A stretch of DNA of 10,634 nucleotides, taken from assembly GCA_900752275.1 (NCBI GenBank), contig CAADUS010000049.1, forward strand, positions 1 to 10,634. The letters are read 5' to 3'. Under the pieces are notes generated by a model. It was not told the origin of the DNA. It ran no database searches and worked only from the letters and a program-made list of their open reading frames with translations. Position numbers and translations under genes: made by a program. The DNA comes from an uncultured Collinsella sp. (GTDB lineage: Bacteria; Actinomycetota; Coriobacteriia; Coriobacteriales; Coriobacteriaceae). This document shows positions 1 to 6,694 of this stretch, in pieces (within the stretch, counting starts at the first letter, position 1; every line of letters starts with the position of its first letter).

Positions 1-82
1 AGGTCGCCTGCTCGGACAGTCCTGACTCGCACGGAGAGCACATTAAGTGCTCTCCGGCTCGGGCGGGACTCGCGATCGACCT
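1..82. repeat. Long imperfect inverted repeat at window edge
   Basis: The core is a perfect 10-bp stem (32-41 with 47-56) around the loop ATTAA. Further pairing is possible between 18-22 and 66-70, and between 1-6 and 77-82, giving an 82-base imperfect hairpin. No T-run follows on either strand, so it is not a standard intrinsic terminator. A TATATA-like element at 84-89 could be a minus-strand promoter -10 leading into the hairpin, but no good -35 is visible. It may belong to a structured RNA continuing outside the window. Confidence 0.45.
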
Positions 83-185
83 TATATATTTGCCCTCCCC
101 GGGGCTCCCGCACAACGGGACCTCGGTTGGATTCTATCCCGGTTGCAGTCGCTTCGCTCCTGCACCACATGGTCGATACGGCGGT

Positions 186-216
186 TTGGCATTGGAACGG
201 TTCTTTTTCTGATATA
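186..216 (+). promoter_or_regulatory. Possible promoter of the methyltransferase gene
   Basis: TTGGCA (186-191) and GATATA (211-216) are separated by 19 bases, about 60 bases ahead of the chosen GTG start. The spacing is long and both hexamers deviate from the sigma-A consensus, so this is tentative. Confidence 0.3.
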
Positions 217-275
217 TGCTGGTTGCGGCTCTTCTTTTGGGAGGAGTCGCTTTTTTGTTGCTAGGAGGTTGGCCC

Positions 276-1163
276 GTGGTTGATGGGGATGCTCGCTCAG
301 AGCTTCTTTTTGCTGATTGGAATGGCGAATGGATACGTCTGCAAGCTGATCGGCGACGGGCTGATGATCCTTTTGAGTGGGATAAGCGGGCTCGGCATTT
401 TCGTCCGCTGGAAACTGCCCCGTATGCTCGGGATTTTATACAATTGTTGGCGCTTGAGCCTGGTGAGTCGGTGCTCGATATGGGGTGTGGGGCTGGGTCG
501 ATTGCTATTCCGCTTGCTCAGGCTGGACATCCTGTGATTGCTGCTGACTTTTCTCCTGCTATGTTAGGCACGCTTGATGCTGGCATTGAGTACTATGGGC
601 TCGAGGATTGCATTACACCGCTTGAGCTTGCTTGGGATGATGATTGGGATCTGGTTGGGCCGGTTGCCAAGGCTGTTGATGTTGCCTTTGCCAGTCGCTC
701 TGTCACCACGACCAATCTAAAAGGTGCGCTTGCCAAGCTTGACCGTACGGCTCGTCGGCGTTGTGCCGTTACGATGGTCGCCAACTCGAGCCCGCGTTAT
801 GACCTGCACTTGATGAATGCCATCGGCGCCTCGGTTACCTGCAGCAATGGTTTTGTGTACGCCTTTAACATCCTTATTCAGATGGGCGCACTGCCACAGG
901 TCACGTATTTTGAATCGCCCCGCCGCGACACCTTCGATAGTCTTGAGGCGGGCGTGGCGGACTTTTCTCGCATGCTCGAGCACGGCAACGAGGACAAGAT
1001 CGACCGCCTGCGCAACTATATCGCCCACCACATGATCGAGAACCCGCATGCCGGTGAGCCGGGATCCAAGGGCGTACCGCAGGGACGCTACATGCTCGAC
1101 CACATCCGCAAAGTCCGATGGGCGTTTATCGCCTGGGAGCCGGTCTCCGTACCCCGCCCGTAG
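276..1163 (+). CDS. Class I SAM-dependent methyltransferase
   Basis: A 295-residue protein with a Rossmann-fold methyltransferase domain. The SAM-binding motif I is VLDMGCGAG at residues 66-74, and VIAADFSPAML with its acidic residue near 91 fits the ribose-binding strand. The substrate is not evident; the N-terminal WNGEWIRLQADRRRADD segment and the 295-residue length suggest a small-molecule or unassigned methyltransferase rather than an rRNA enzyme. I chose GTG at 276 because a perfect AGGAGG lies at 263-268 with a 7-base spacer. An in-frame ATG at 216 would add a 20-residue hydrophobic leader, has no ribosome binding site, and is probably not used. The first half of the gene favours T-ending codons and the second half C-ending ones, which is odd. 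It sits 158 bases upstream of yhbY on the same strand; no terminator separates them. Family assignment is firm, function unknown. Confidence 0.85.
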   Translation: MVDGDARSELLFADWNGEWIRLQADRRRADDPFEWDKRARHFRPLETAPYARDFIQLLALEPGESVLDMGCGAGSIAIPLAQAGHPVIAADFSPAMLGTLDAGIEYYGLEDCITPLELAWDDDWDLVGPVAKAVDVAFASRSVTTTNLKGALAKLDRTARRRCAVTMVANSSPRYDLHLMNAIGASVTCSNGFVYAFNILIQMGALPQVTYFESPRRDTFDSLEAGVADFSRMLEHGNEDKIDRLRNYIAHHMIENPHAGEPGSKGVPQGRYMLDHIRKVRWAFIAWEPVSVPRP

Positions 1164-1321
1164 CCCATCTAAAGCTTGCATCGTCTTCCCGACCGGCATC
1201 CGCATTCTTTGCGAACTGGGCAAACGCGCTCCACACCGCGCCGTTCCTGCGCTATCGTGGGACAGCTCACGTAGATTAAGGCCCCATTGTGGGGCGCCCC
1301 ATACATAGAAAGCGAGAACCC

Positions 1322-1621
1322 ATGGCACTGACAGGAGCCCAGGTCAAGCAGCTTCGCAGCATGGCCCATCACCTCAACCCCGCCATCATCATCGGTAAGT
1401 CCGATGTCAACGAGGGCACCGTCGAGCAGACGGTCGCCTACCTGGAGAAGCACGAGCTCGTTAAGTGCTCCGTGCTGGACGGCTCCAGCCTTTCTGCCCG
1501 CGAGGCCGCCGAGGAGCTCGCCGAGCGCTGCCACGCCGACGTCGTTCAGGTTATCGGCCGCAAGTTCTCGCTGTATCGCGAGTCCTCGCGCAAGGATATC
1601 GAGAAGATCAAGCTCGTCTAA
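1322..1621 (+). CDS. yhbY: YhbY-type CRM-domain RNA-binding protein
   Basis: A 99-residue single CRM-domain protein. In the YhbY family these are small proteins associated with pre-50S ribosomal particles. The N-terminus MALTGAQVKQLRSMAHHLNP and the C-terminal VQVIGRKFSLYRES (residues 76-89) are characteristic, and the length matches the usual 95-100. ATG at 1322 is chosen over an ATG at 1289 because family members start at MALTG; the upstream purine stretch is weak as a ribosome binding site. The RNA-contacting loop, usually GxxG, reads GKSD at residues 25-28, so its last glycine is replaced by aspartate. The 5' leader has a short GGCCCC...GGGGC stem. The gene ends in a strong terminator and converges on the large regulator. 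Confidence 0.9.
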   Translation: MALTGAQVKQLRSMAHHLNPAIIIGKSDVNEGTVEQTVAYLEKHELVKCSVLDGSSLSAREAAEELAERCHADVVQVIGRKFSLYRESSRKDIEKIKLV

Positions 1622-1649
1622 AACCGACTGGCCATACCGAGTAGCCTGC

Positions 1650-1682
1650 GGGCGTCCGAGTGATTCGGGCGCCCGTTTTTTA
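1650..1682 (+). terminator. Intrinsic terminator of yhbY
   Basis: A 10-bp stem (1650-1659 with 1665-1674, one G-U pair) and 5-base loop GTGAT, followed by six T residues at 1676-1681. The T-run overlaps the complement of the convergent regulator's TAA stop (1680-1682). On the minus strand there is no adjacent T-run, so it works mainly in the plus direction. Confidence 0.9.
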
Positions 1683-4676
1683 TCGCCCGACAAGCACGCG
1701 CTTGAGCCTGCCTTCGACCAGGCGCTCATACAGGCGCCTTGTCTCGGGCTCGGGCACGCCTTGAACCTGCTCTCGCAGGTGGTGCATGTGGCCGCTGTAT
1801 AGCTCGACAACATCGCGGCGTCGTCCCGCCGCACCGTAAACGCGCATGGCACAGCGAACCATGTCCTCGCGCGCAGTCTCTTGGCGAAGCCCCGATTCAA
1901 CGAGCCAAATTGCCGATTGCAGGTCTTTTTCCTCGAGAGCGGCATTCGCTCCCCTAATCATGCAGTCGATGTACTTGGATTGCATAATGTGGCGCATGCG
2001 CGTAAAAAACGTGGGATTGCAACCGGTGGGAACATACAGCGGCCCCGCGTAGAGCTGCTCAACCTTAAGACAAAGCTCAACCAGGTGAGGGCCTCTCGCG
2101 CCCATACGGTTTCCCAGGATCTCGCGGCTCAGCTGGTCAAAGAGCCTTACATCGGTCTTAACGTAGTCGCCGTTGAGCCCTATGCACTCGTTTTGGACGA
2201 GCACGCACGACTTGCCATCCGGCGTTGGACCCAAAGCCGAGCGCAAGCGCGATACCGTCGAATACAGATTGTTGCGCGCGGCGCTAAACTCGGCATGGGG
2301 CCACAACTCCATGGCGATTGTCTCGCGGTCGACCATGGCATCCATGCCCAACGCGAGCCGCTCGGCAAGTGTTGCCGCCTTTTTGCGACGCCACATCTTA
2401 TCCGTGATGGGAAAGCCGTCGCGCTCGGCGCGAAATGTGCCAAACATGCGCATCTCAATATGGCCGATCGTATCGACAGCCTTAACCTCGCCCGCCTGGA
2501 ATAGGTGCTCACTTTCGCCCTCAAAGTCATCGCGTAGTGAATACCGTGACAGCTCACGCACCGGAAGCTTCTTGCGAATCCTGACGGCAGGCTCGCCCAG
2601 ACAGTTCATCGCAAGACGCGCAAATAGCCGATACGATGGGTCTAAAATCCCCGAGCGATTCATAGACATCCAGGCGGCAAGATCGCTATCGCGGCCCGCA
2701 GCGGCCAGGTGCAGCGCCACGATCCAGGCTTCTGAGCCACCGACCTGCGTCTTGCTAATGTCGAGCAGCTCCGCCTCTTCGCGAACCGATACCAGCGACG
2801 TATTGCGCAGGTACGCCACGCGCTCCAGCAGCAACGCGTTTTCGCGCATGTACGTAATCGATTCGTCGGCGAGCTTGAGCACCTGAACCGCGCGGAACTT
2901 CGCGTTGACCGGCCGCCCCTCCGCCAGCGATTGCCAACCCTCCAGCAATAACCCAAACAGCTGAATTTGATTGTCACGAACACGCACCGCAAAGCGGTCG
3001 AGCTCGCCAAACGCCACATCGTCGGTCACGGGCAAGCCCGCGAGCAGGCGCCGCGCCGCGAGCACCATACGCAGCCAAATGGATGGCGCCTTAAGCCCGC
3101 GGATATCGAGCGCCTCGAGTATCTGCGCCATCTTGTCATCGCGCTCGTCGGGTTTAGCAAACGAGCCGTCGAACAGCTCCACCAGCATATGGTCGGCCTG
3201 TATGAGAATCCCCGCGATGTCGAGCTCGCAATCATAAGCTTTGCACGCCTTGAGCTTCGCGAGAACATTGCCGTCTTCCGCTCGCTCGGTTAGGTGGCGC
3301 TTGACCTCGATATGCGCGGACAGCATGTCGAGCACCTCGCAGGATGTCTGTTCTTGCACAACAGGGTTGGCGGGAAGCCCCAGGTCATTGTCGCCGTAAA
3401 AGGCGATAGTAAGCGCCTGGGCTATTTTCCAGGTAGCGGGGTCGACCTCGCGGGCCGCCTGGTCACCCGCACGTTCGATAACGGACGCCATATACCTTGC
3501 TAGCTTTGTATTGCACACGCTGACAGCCGCCAGATACACGCCGAGTGCCTCGGCGGGTGCCGGCTCTTGCTCCTGCTTTTCCGCATTGATCATCGCCGAC
3601 GCCGCACGGCAAATGTCCCCTCCGTGCCCGGTCAGGGCAAGATCGGCCCCATACTGCCCGGCAAGTTCCAATACCACATGGCGGTCCAAGAACGCGTCGA
3701 CCAGGTCCATAGCCAAATCGCATCGGCCCGCCTTGAGCAAAATGCGAGCAGCCCGCGATACAAGTTCGGGACGGATCTCGGCAACAAGCTTTCGCAGCCT
3801 CAGGCGCGCGTTGTCCTTAGCGCCCAAACACCTAAAGGTGCGATCAGACGGATCCACGCCAAAAATCGGATAATCGCGCACAAAGATGGACTGGTCGACC
3901 ATCGAAAGCCTCACGCCGCACGCCTCTAGCTCCGCAATGCGGCCCTCGCCCATCAGTACCATCAAACAGGCAACGGTAAACAACAGGTTGTTCTCGAGCG
4001 ATGCGAGATCGGCCAGCGCCGCACCGTACACGTTGACGATTTCGTTCTCGAGCAACCCGGCAACATCGCCCTGTCCATACATTCCCGTCTGCAGGGCAGA
4101 TACCAGCTCGGGTACACCCTGTGTGAGCCGATAGAAATCAAGCGATGTGCTGATTGAGAACGCCGTGGCCCATGACGAATACTCATAGGCGTGCACCTTG
4201 AGCATCTGCGCATTGACTTTTACAGAATCGCCCAGCCCGTGGATAAGCAATCGGTTGGAGGGGTGGCAAGTAATAAAGACCCCCGTCCCCGTAGCACGTA
4301 AGCTGCGGATTCGATCGATGAGGTCCTCTGTTTCGCGCTGCTCGAGATTGGGCACGTTGTCGATTGCAACGAGCGAATGCGGTTTGTCCTTAAGCTCATC
4401 GGCGACAACCTCGAGCTGCATAAAGAGCTCGCGTCCAATCGCGCGGTCGGCCTCGATTATCCGAACCGGCCCTCGCGTGGAATCCGATTTAACTTCCTGC
4501 ACGTATTGCAGCAATACCGACGTCTTTCCAAACCCGTCGGGCGCGTAGAGCAGAACAATTCCCGCCTTGCGCCCTTTAACGATGAGCTCGTTCATCAAGC
4601 GATCGCGCCGCACCATATAGCCGCCGCTCGTCGGCATCAGCTCGAGGTCGTCCATATTACCCAGATTGTTTTCCAT
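1680..4676 (-). CDS. Large STAND-ATPase / SARP-type transcriptional regulator
   Basis: A 998-residue cytoplasmic regulator with no signal peptide or membrane segment. An N-terminal STAND-like NTPase has a P-loop APDGFGKTS at residues 45-53 (K51, T52) and a probable Walker B, LVAIDN, ending near D106. A long helical, probably repeat-rich middle runs from about 250 to 730. Residues 739 to about 835 match an OmpR/SARP winged-helix DNA-binding domain (IEMRMFGTF, then RRKKAATLAERLAL, ELWPHAEFSAARNNLYSTVSRLRSALG). A bacterial transcriptional activator domain (BTAD, helical repeats) extends to the C-terminus. There is no C-terminal LuxR helix-turn-helix. Start: ATG with GAGGAG at 4682-4687 and a 5-base spacer. 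It stands alone between convergent yhbY and downstream-facing nagB, so its targets and ligand are unknown. Direct 9-bp repeats just upstream could be an operator. Confidence 0.88.
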   Translation of the reverse strand: MENNLGNMDDLELMPTSGGYMVRRDRLMNELIVKGRKAGIVLLYAPDGFGKTSVLLQYVQEVKSDSTRGPVRIIEADRAIGRELFMQLEVVADELKDKPHSLVAIDNVPNLEQRETEDLIDRIRSLRATGTGVFITCHPSNRLLIHGLGDSVKVNAQMLKVHAYEYSSWATAFSISTSLDFYRLTQGVPELVSALQTGMYGQGDVAGLLENEIVNVYGAALADLASLENNLLFTVACLMVLMGEGRIAELEACGVRLSMVDQSIFVRDYPIFGVDPSDRTFRCLGAKDNARLRLRKLVAEIRPELVSRAARILLKAGRCDLAMDLVDAFLDRHVVLELAGQYGADLALTGHGGDICRAASAMINAEKQEQEPAPAEALGVYLAAVSVCNTKLARYMASVIERAGDQAAREVDPATWKIAQALTIAFYGDNDLGLPANPVVQEQTSCEVLDMLSAHIEVKRHLTERAEDGNVLAKLKACKAYDCELDIAGILIQADHMLVELFDGSFAKPDERDDKMAQILEALDIRGLKAPSIWLRMVLAARRLLAGLPVTDDVAFGELDRFAVRVRDNQIQLFGLLLEGWQSLAEGRPVNAKFRAVQVLKLADESITYMRENALLLERVAYLRNTSLVSVREEAELLDISKTQVGGSEAWIVALHLAAAGRDSDLAAWMSMNRSGILDPSYRLFARLAMNCLGEPAVRIRKKLPVRELSRYSLRDDFEGESEHLFQAGEVKAVDTIGHIEMRMFGTFRAERDGFPITDKMWRRKKAATLAERLALGMDAMVDRETIAMELWPHAEFSAARNNLYSTVSRLRSALGPTPDGKSCVLVQNECIGLNGDYVKTDVRLFDQLSREILGNRMGARGPHLVELCLKVEQLYAGPLYVPTGCNPTFFTRMRHIMQSKYIDCMIRGANAALEEKDLQSAIWLVESGLRQETAREDMVRCAMRVYGAAGRRRDVVELYSGHMHHLREQVQGVPEPETRRLYERLVEGRLKRVLVGR

Positions 4677-4692
4677 GCCTGCTCCTCAACTC

Positions 4693-4726
4693 GACCATAT
4701 GGACACCGTAGCTGCAGGACCATATG
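4693..4726 (-). repeat. Two 9-bp direct repeats upstream of regulator
   Basis: GACCATATG on the plus strand (CATATGGTC in the gene's direction) occurs at 4693-4701 and 4718-4726, with 25 bases from start to start. The pair lies 17-50 bases upstream of the regulator's start codon. SARP-family proteins are known to bind short direct repeats, so an autoregulatory operator is possible, but the 25-base period differs from the usual 11- or 22-base period. Confidence 0.4.
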
Positions 4727-4909
4727 AGCCACCCCGTGAATAGCGTGACTTAGTGTTTTTGACTGTCTGCCGGTACGTGTTTGGCAAGTTTTGTACAGCG
4801 AGGCCCAATGGTAACTTATCCCCCGACCAATAGGTCTTTGCGCAGGTCAATGCGCTTGCCAGCATGTCCCATCCCATTTGCAGTGTAGCGCAGTCGACTG
4901 TTTTTATTT

Positions 4910-4923
4910 GAGTTGCGCAACTC
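4910..4923. repeat. 14-bp perfect palindrome
   Basis: GAGTTGC followed directly by GCAACTC is a perfect dyad, the form expected of a dimeric regulator's operator. It is 234 bases upstream of the large regulator's start and about 200 bases past the end of nagB. It lacks a T-run and loop, so it is not a terminator. Confidence 0.4.
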
Positions 4924-5065
4924 GCCTACTCCTCGCTACCGCCTGCGACTCTATGGTGGCAAATGTGCATAGAATCTGCTATAGAATGAATTACAAAATT
5001 TCAAACCCTCCAGTCAAGCATGCGGCAAGGTTTCCGTCATGCATGCGCCACGGCCTATGTCCACT

Positions 5066-5095
5066 AAAAAGGCCCCCGCAAAGCGAGGGCCTTTT
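5066..5095 (-). terminator. Intrinsic terminator of nagB
   Basis: A 13-bp stem (5083-5095 with 5067-5079) and 3-base loop, followed on the minus strand by a T-run (A residues 5066-5070, partly shared with the stem). The one imperfect pair is G-U when transcribed from the minus strand but A-C from the plus strand, which supports function downstream of nagB, 29 bases past its stop. Confidence 0.88.
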
Positions 5096-5124
5096 GAAAA
5101 GCTATGTAAGATCGCTTGGTCGCG

Positions 5125-5853
5125 TTACTCGCAGAGCGAAAGAGCGGCCTCGTCAGCAACGACGACGCAATTGGTGTGGAGCTGCAGGATCGAAGCGGGG
5201 CACTCGGGCGTAACCGGGCCATAGCACATATCGTGCACAGCCTGAGCCTTGGCCTCGCCGTTGGCGACAACCAGGATCATGCGGGCATACATGATGGTCT
5301 GGGTGCCCATGGTGTAAGCCTGACGGGGCACATCATCGATGCTGTCGAACAGGCGGCTGTTGGCCTGAATGGTGCTCTCGGTCAGATCGACGCAGTGCGT
5401 ACCCTTGGAGAAGTGGTCATCGGGCTCGTTGAAGCCAATATGACCGTTATTACCAATGCCGAGCAGCTGCAGATCCGGGTAACCGGCGGCAGCGACGATC
5501 TTGTCGTACTCGGAGCAGGCAGCAGCGGCATCGGGGTTGGAGCCATCGGGCACGTGCGTGTTGTTCAGATCGATATTGATGTGATCGAAGAAGTTCTCGC
5601 GCATAAAGTAGTGATAGCTCTGAGGATCGTCATGCGAAAGACCGCGATACTCGTCCAGGTTATAGGTGCTGACCTCGGCGAAGTCGACATCGCCCTTCTC
5701 GTACCAAGCGGCGAGCTGCTTGTAGGCGCCAATCGGGGTGGAGCCGGTGGCAAGACCCAGCACGCAATCGGGCTTGAGGATAACCTGGGCCGAGATGATA
5801 TTGGCGGCCTTGCGGCTCATATCCTCGTAGTCTTTAGCTTTAATGATTTTCAT
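5125..5853 (-). CDS. nagB: Glucosamine-6-phosphate deaminase
   Basis: Converts glucosamine-6-phosphate and water to fructose-6-phosphate and ammonia, feeding amino sugars into glycolysis. The protein has 242 residues, the length of short Gram-positive NagB enzymes that lack the longer tail of the E. coli allosteric form. Visible motifs are the phosphate loop LATGSTP (34-40), the catalytic aspartate in NLDEY (D67), and GIGNNGHIGFNEP (132-144) with H138 and E143. E. coli has aspartate where this protein has N136; asparagine there is normal in Gram-positive homologues. ATG at 5853 is chosen because it begins the family N-terminus MKIIKAKDYE and has GAAAGG at 5861-5866 with a 7-base spacer. An upstream in-frame ATG at 6018 would add 55 unrelated residues. 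A candidate promoter lies at 5963-5991 and a terminator at 5066-5095, suggesting a separate transcript. Confidence 0.96.
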   Translation of the reverse strand: MKIIKAKDYEDMSRKAANIISAQVILKPDCVLGLATGSTPIGAYKQLAAWYEKGDVDFAEVSTYNLDEYRGLSHDDPQSYHYFMRENFFDHINIDLNNTHVPDGSNPDAAAACSEYDKIVAAAGYPDLQLLGIGNNGHIGFNEPDDHFSKGTHCVDLTESTIQANSRLFDSIDDVPRQAYTMGTQTIMYARMILVVANGEAKAQAVHDMCYGPVTPECPASILQLHTNCVVVADEAALSLCE

Positions 5854-5919
5854 TACGCGTCCTTTCTCGTACAAGAGAGGCAAGGCTCCCCTTACAAGCA
5901 CTTGCCCGCGGCCCGCGTC

Positions 5920-5942
5920 GGCCGCAACCAACGTGTGCGGCC
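5920..5942 (-). other. Hairpin in nagB leader
   Basis: A perfect 7-bp stem GGCCGCA/TGCGGCC with a 9-base loop lies 67-89 bases upstream of the nagB start, inside the predicted leader. A smaller CAAG-CA-CTTG dyad is at 5895-5904. They could influence translation or be operators; neither matches a riboswitch that I recognise. Confidence 0.4.
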
Positions 5943-5962
5943 ACCAGGGCGAGGTCGCGTAA

Positions 5963-5991
5963 TGTATATGTCTCGTGTCTAGCCGCGTCGA
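5963..5991 (-). promoter_or_regulatory. Candidate nagB promoter
   Basis: Read on the minus strand, TCGACG (5986-5991) and TATACA (5963-5968) are separated by exactly 17 bases, each matching four of six consensus positions for a sigma-A promoter. Transcription would start near 5956 and give a leader of about 100 bases. No stronger candidate exists in the 272-base gap. Confidence 0.4.
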
Positions 5992-6051
5992 GGCCCCTGC
6001 CCGTCCACGGTGACCCAAAGCTGTTTAGCCTCGGACGTTTCCCATCTTGCC

Positions 6052-6085
6052 ACGGAGGGCGTCCTCTTTCAAGGGCGCCCTCCGT
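6052..6085 (-). terminator. Hairpin after PTS IIA gene, weak as terminator
   Basis: A 13-bp inverted repeat (6052-6064 with 6073-6085), rich in G and C, with an 8-base loop, starts 40 bases past the IIA stop. No T-run follows on the minus strand, and the single imperfect pair is C-A in minus-strand RNA but G-U in plus-strand RNA. It may protect the 3' end of the IIA message or cause factor-dependent termination. Confidence 0.5.
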
Positions 6086-6125
6086 AAACGTGTTTGAATT
6101 GTAGGCTAAAGGCCAAAAGCACCAA

Positions 6126-6623
6126 CTAGCGCTCGCGAGCGACGATGAGTTGGTCCATCTCCTCGACATGCTCGCCAACGGAACCCTTGATGCTCGAGAA
6201 CTCAACGGAATTGCACACCAAGATGGGAACCGTCACATCGTAGCCCTCGGCAGCAATTGCCTCGCGATCGAACTCGATGAGTACATCGCCCTTATGGACG
6301 ATATCGCCCACTTGTGCATGTACGGTAAAGTGCTTGCCCTCGAGCTGAACAGTGTCCAAACCAACGTGAATGAGCACGTCCAAGCCATCGACCGTGTTAA
6401 GCGCAACGGCATGACCCGTGGGAAAAATCGCCTCGACCTTAGCATCCGCCGGCGCGATCACACGTGTGCCCGTGGGCCGAATCGCCACGCCCTGACCCAA
6501 AAGGCCAGTGGCAAACGTCTGGTCGTTTACCTCGGAAAGCGGAATGACATCGCCCGAGATGGGAGCATCCAGCGTAAGGACTCGACCACGCATACCAAAA
6601 GACCTTAGGACTTTAGCGAACAT
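6126..6623 (-). CDS. crr: PTS glucose-family enzyme IIA component
   Basis: A 165-residue stand-alone IIA protein of the glucose/N-acetylglucosamine PTS family (E. coli IIA-Glc has 169). It accepts phosphate from HPr and passes it to a IIB domain of a sugar permease in the membrane. Key features are SGDVIPL (23-29), H71 in FPTGHAVAL, and the phosphorylated histidine H86 in LIHVGLDTVQLEG. ATG at 6623 is chosen over one at 6644 because it begins the family N-terminus and has a G-rich Shine-Dalgarno just upstream. It follows glmM by 71 bases with no terminator or clear promoter, so the two are probably co-transcribed. Its partner IIBC is not in the window; the position next to nagB suggests amino-sugar uptake, though general glucose transport is equally possible. 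In E. coli this family also regulates carbon metabolism. Confidence 0.92.
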   Translation of the reverse strand: MFAKVLRSFGMRGRVLTLDAPISGDVIPLSEVNDQTFATGLLGQGVAIRPTGTRVIAPADAKVEAIFPTGHAVALNTVDGLDVLIHVGLDTVQLEGKHFTVHAQVGDIVHKGDVLIEFDREAIAAEGYDVTVPILVCNSVEFSSIKGSVGEHVEEMDQLIVARER

Positions 6624-6694
6624 GCTCCCCCTTGGACATACCAATAATCAAATACAGTCTTGCTAGTTTACCACTTGGCACTGGTTTTTGACCA

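Larger units (their letters stand above)
1..275. other. Gene-less left edge with inverted repeats
   Basis: I see no supportable gene here. Reading frames are open by chance on the plus strand but lack ribosome binding sites and recognisable protein sequence. The stretch holds a long imperfect inverted repeat (1-82), a 5-bp hairpin around 105-119, a hairpin of the form GGTTGCAG ... CTGCACC around 150-175, and the leader of the methyltransferase gene. A 3' end of an upstream gene lying mostly outside the window cannot be excluded. Confidence 0.5.
4677..5124. other. Intergenic region between regulator and nagB
   Basis: No convincing gene. It contains the regulator's ribosome binding site and upstream repeats, a 14-bp palindrome at 4910-4923, tandem TAGAAT hexamers at 4970-4975 and 4982-4987 in an AT-rich patch that could form a plus-strand promoter, and the nagB terminator at 5066-5095. 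Short frames on both strands lack ribosome binding sites and recognisable protein character. I could not identify a persuasive minus-strand promoter for the regulator. Confidence 0.6.

Noticed and set aside
47..283. 78-codon plus-strand frame at the left edge
   Set aside because: It starts inside the hairpin, has no Shine-Dalgarno and overlaps the methyltransferase ribosome binding site.
4878..5213. 111-codon plus-strand frame in the regulator-nagB gap
   Set aside because: No ribosome binding site; it runs through the nagB terminator and into antisense nagB, with no recognisable domain.
5116..5982. Long plus-strand open frame opposite nagB
   Set aside because: It is the antisense shadow of nagB, whose catalytic motifs, start and terminator are clear on the minus strand.
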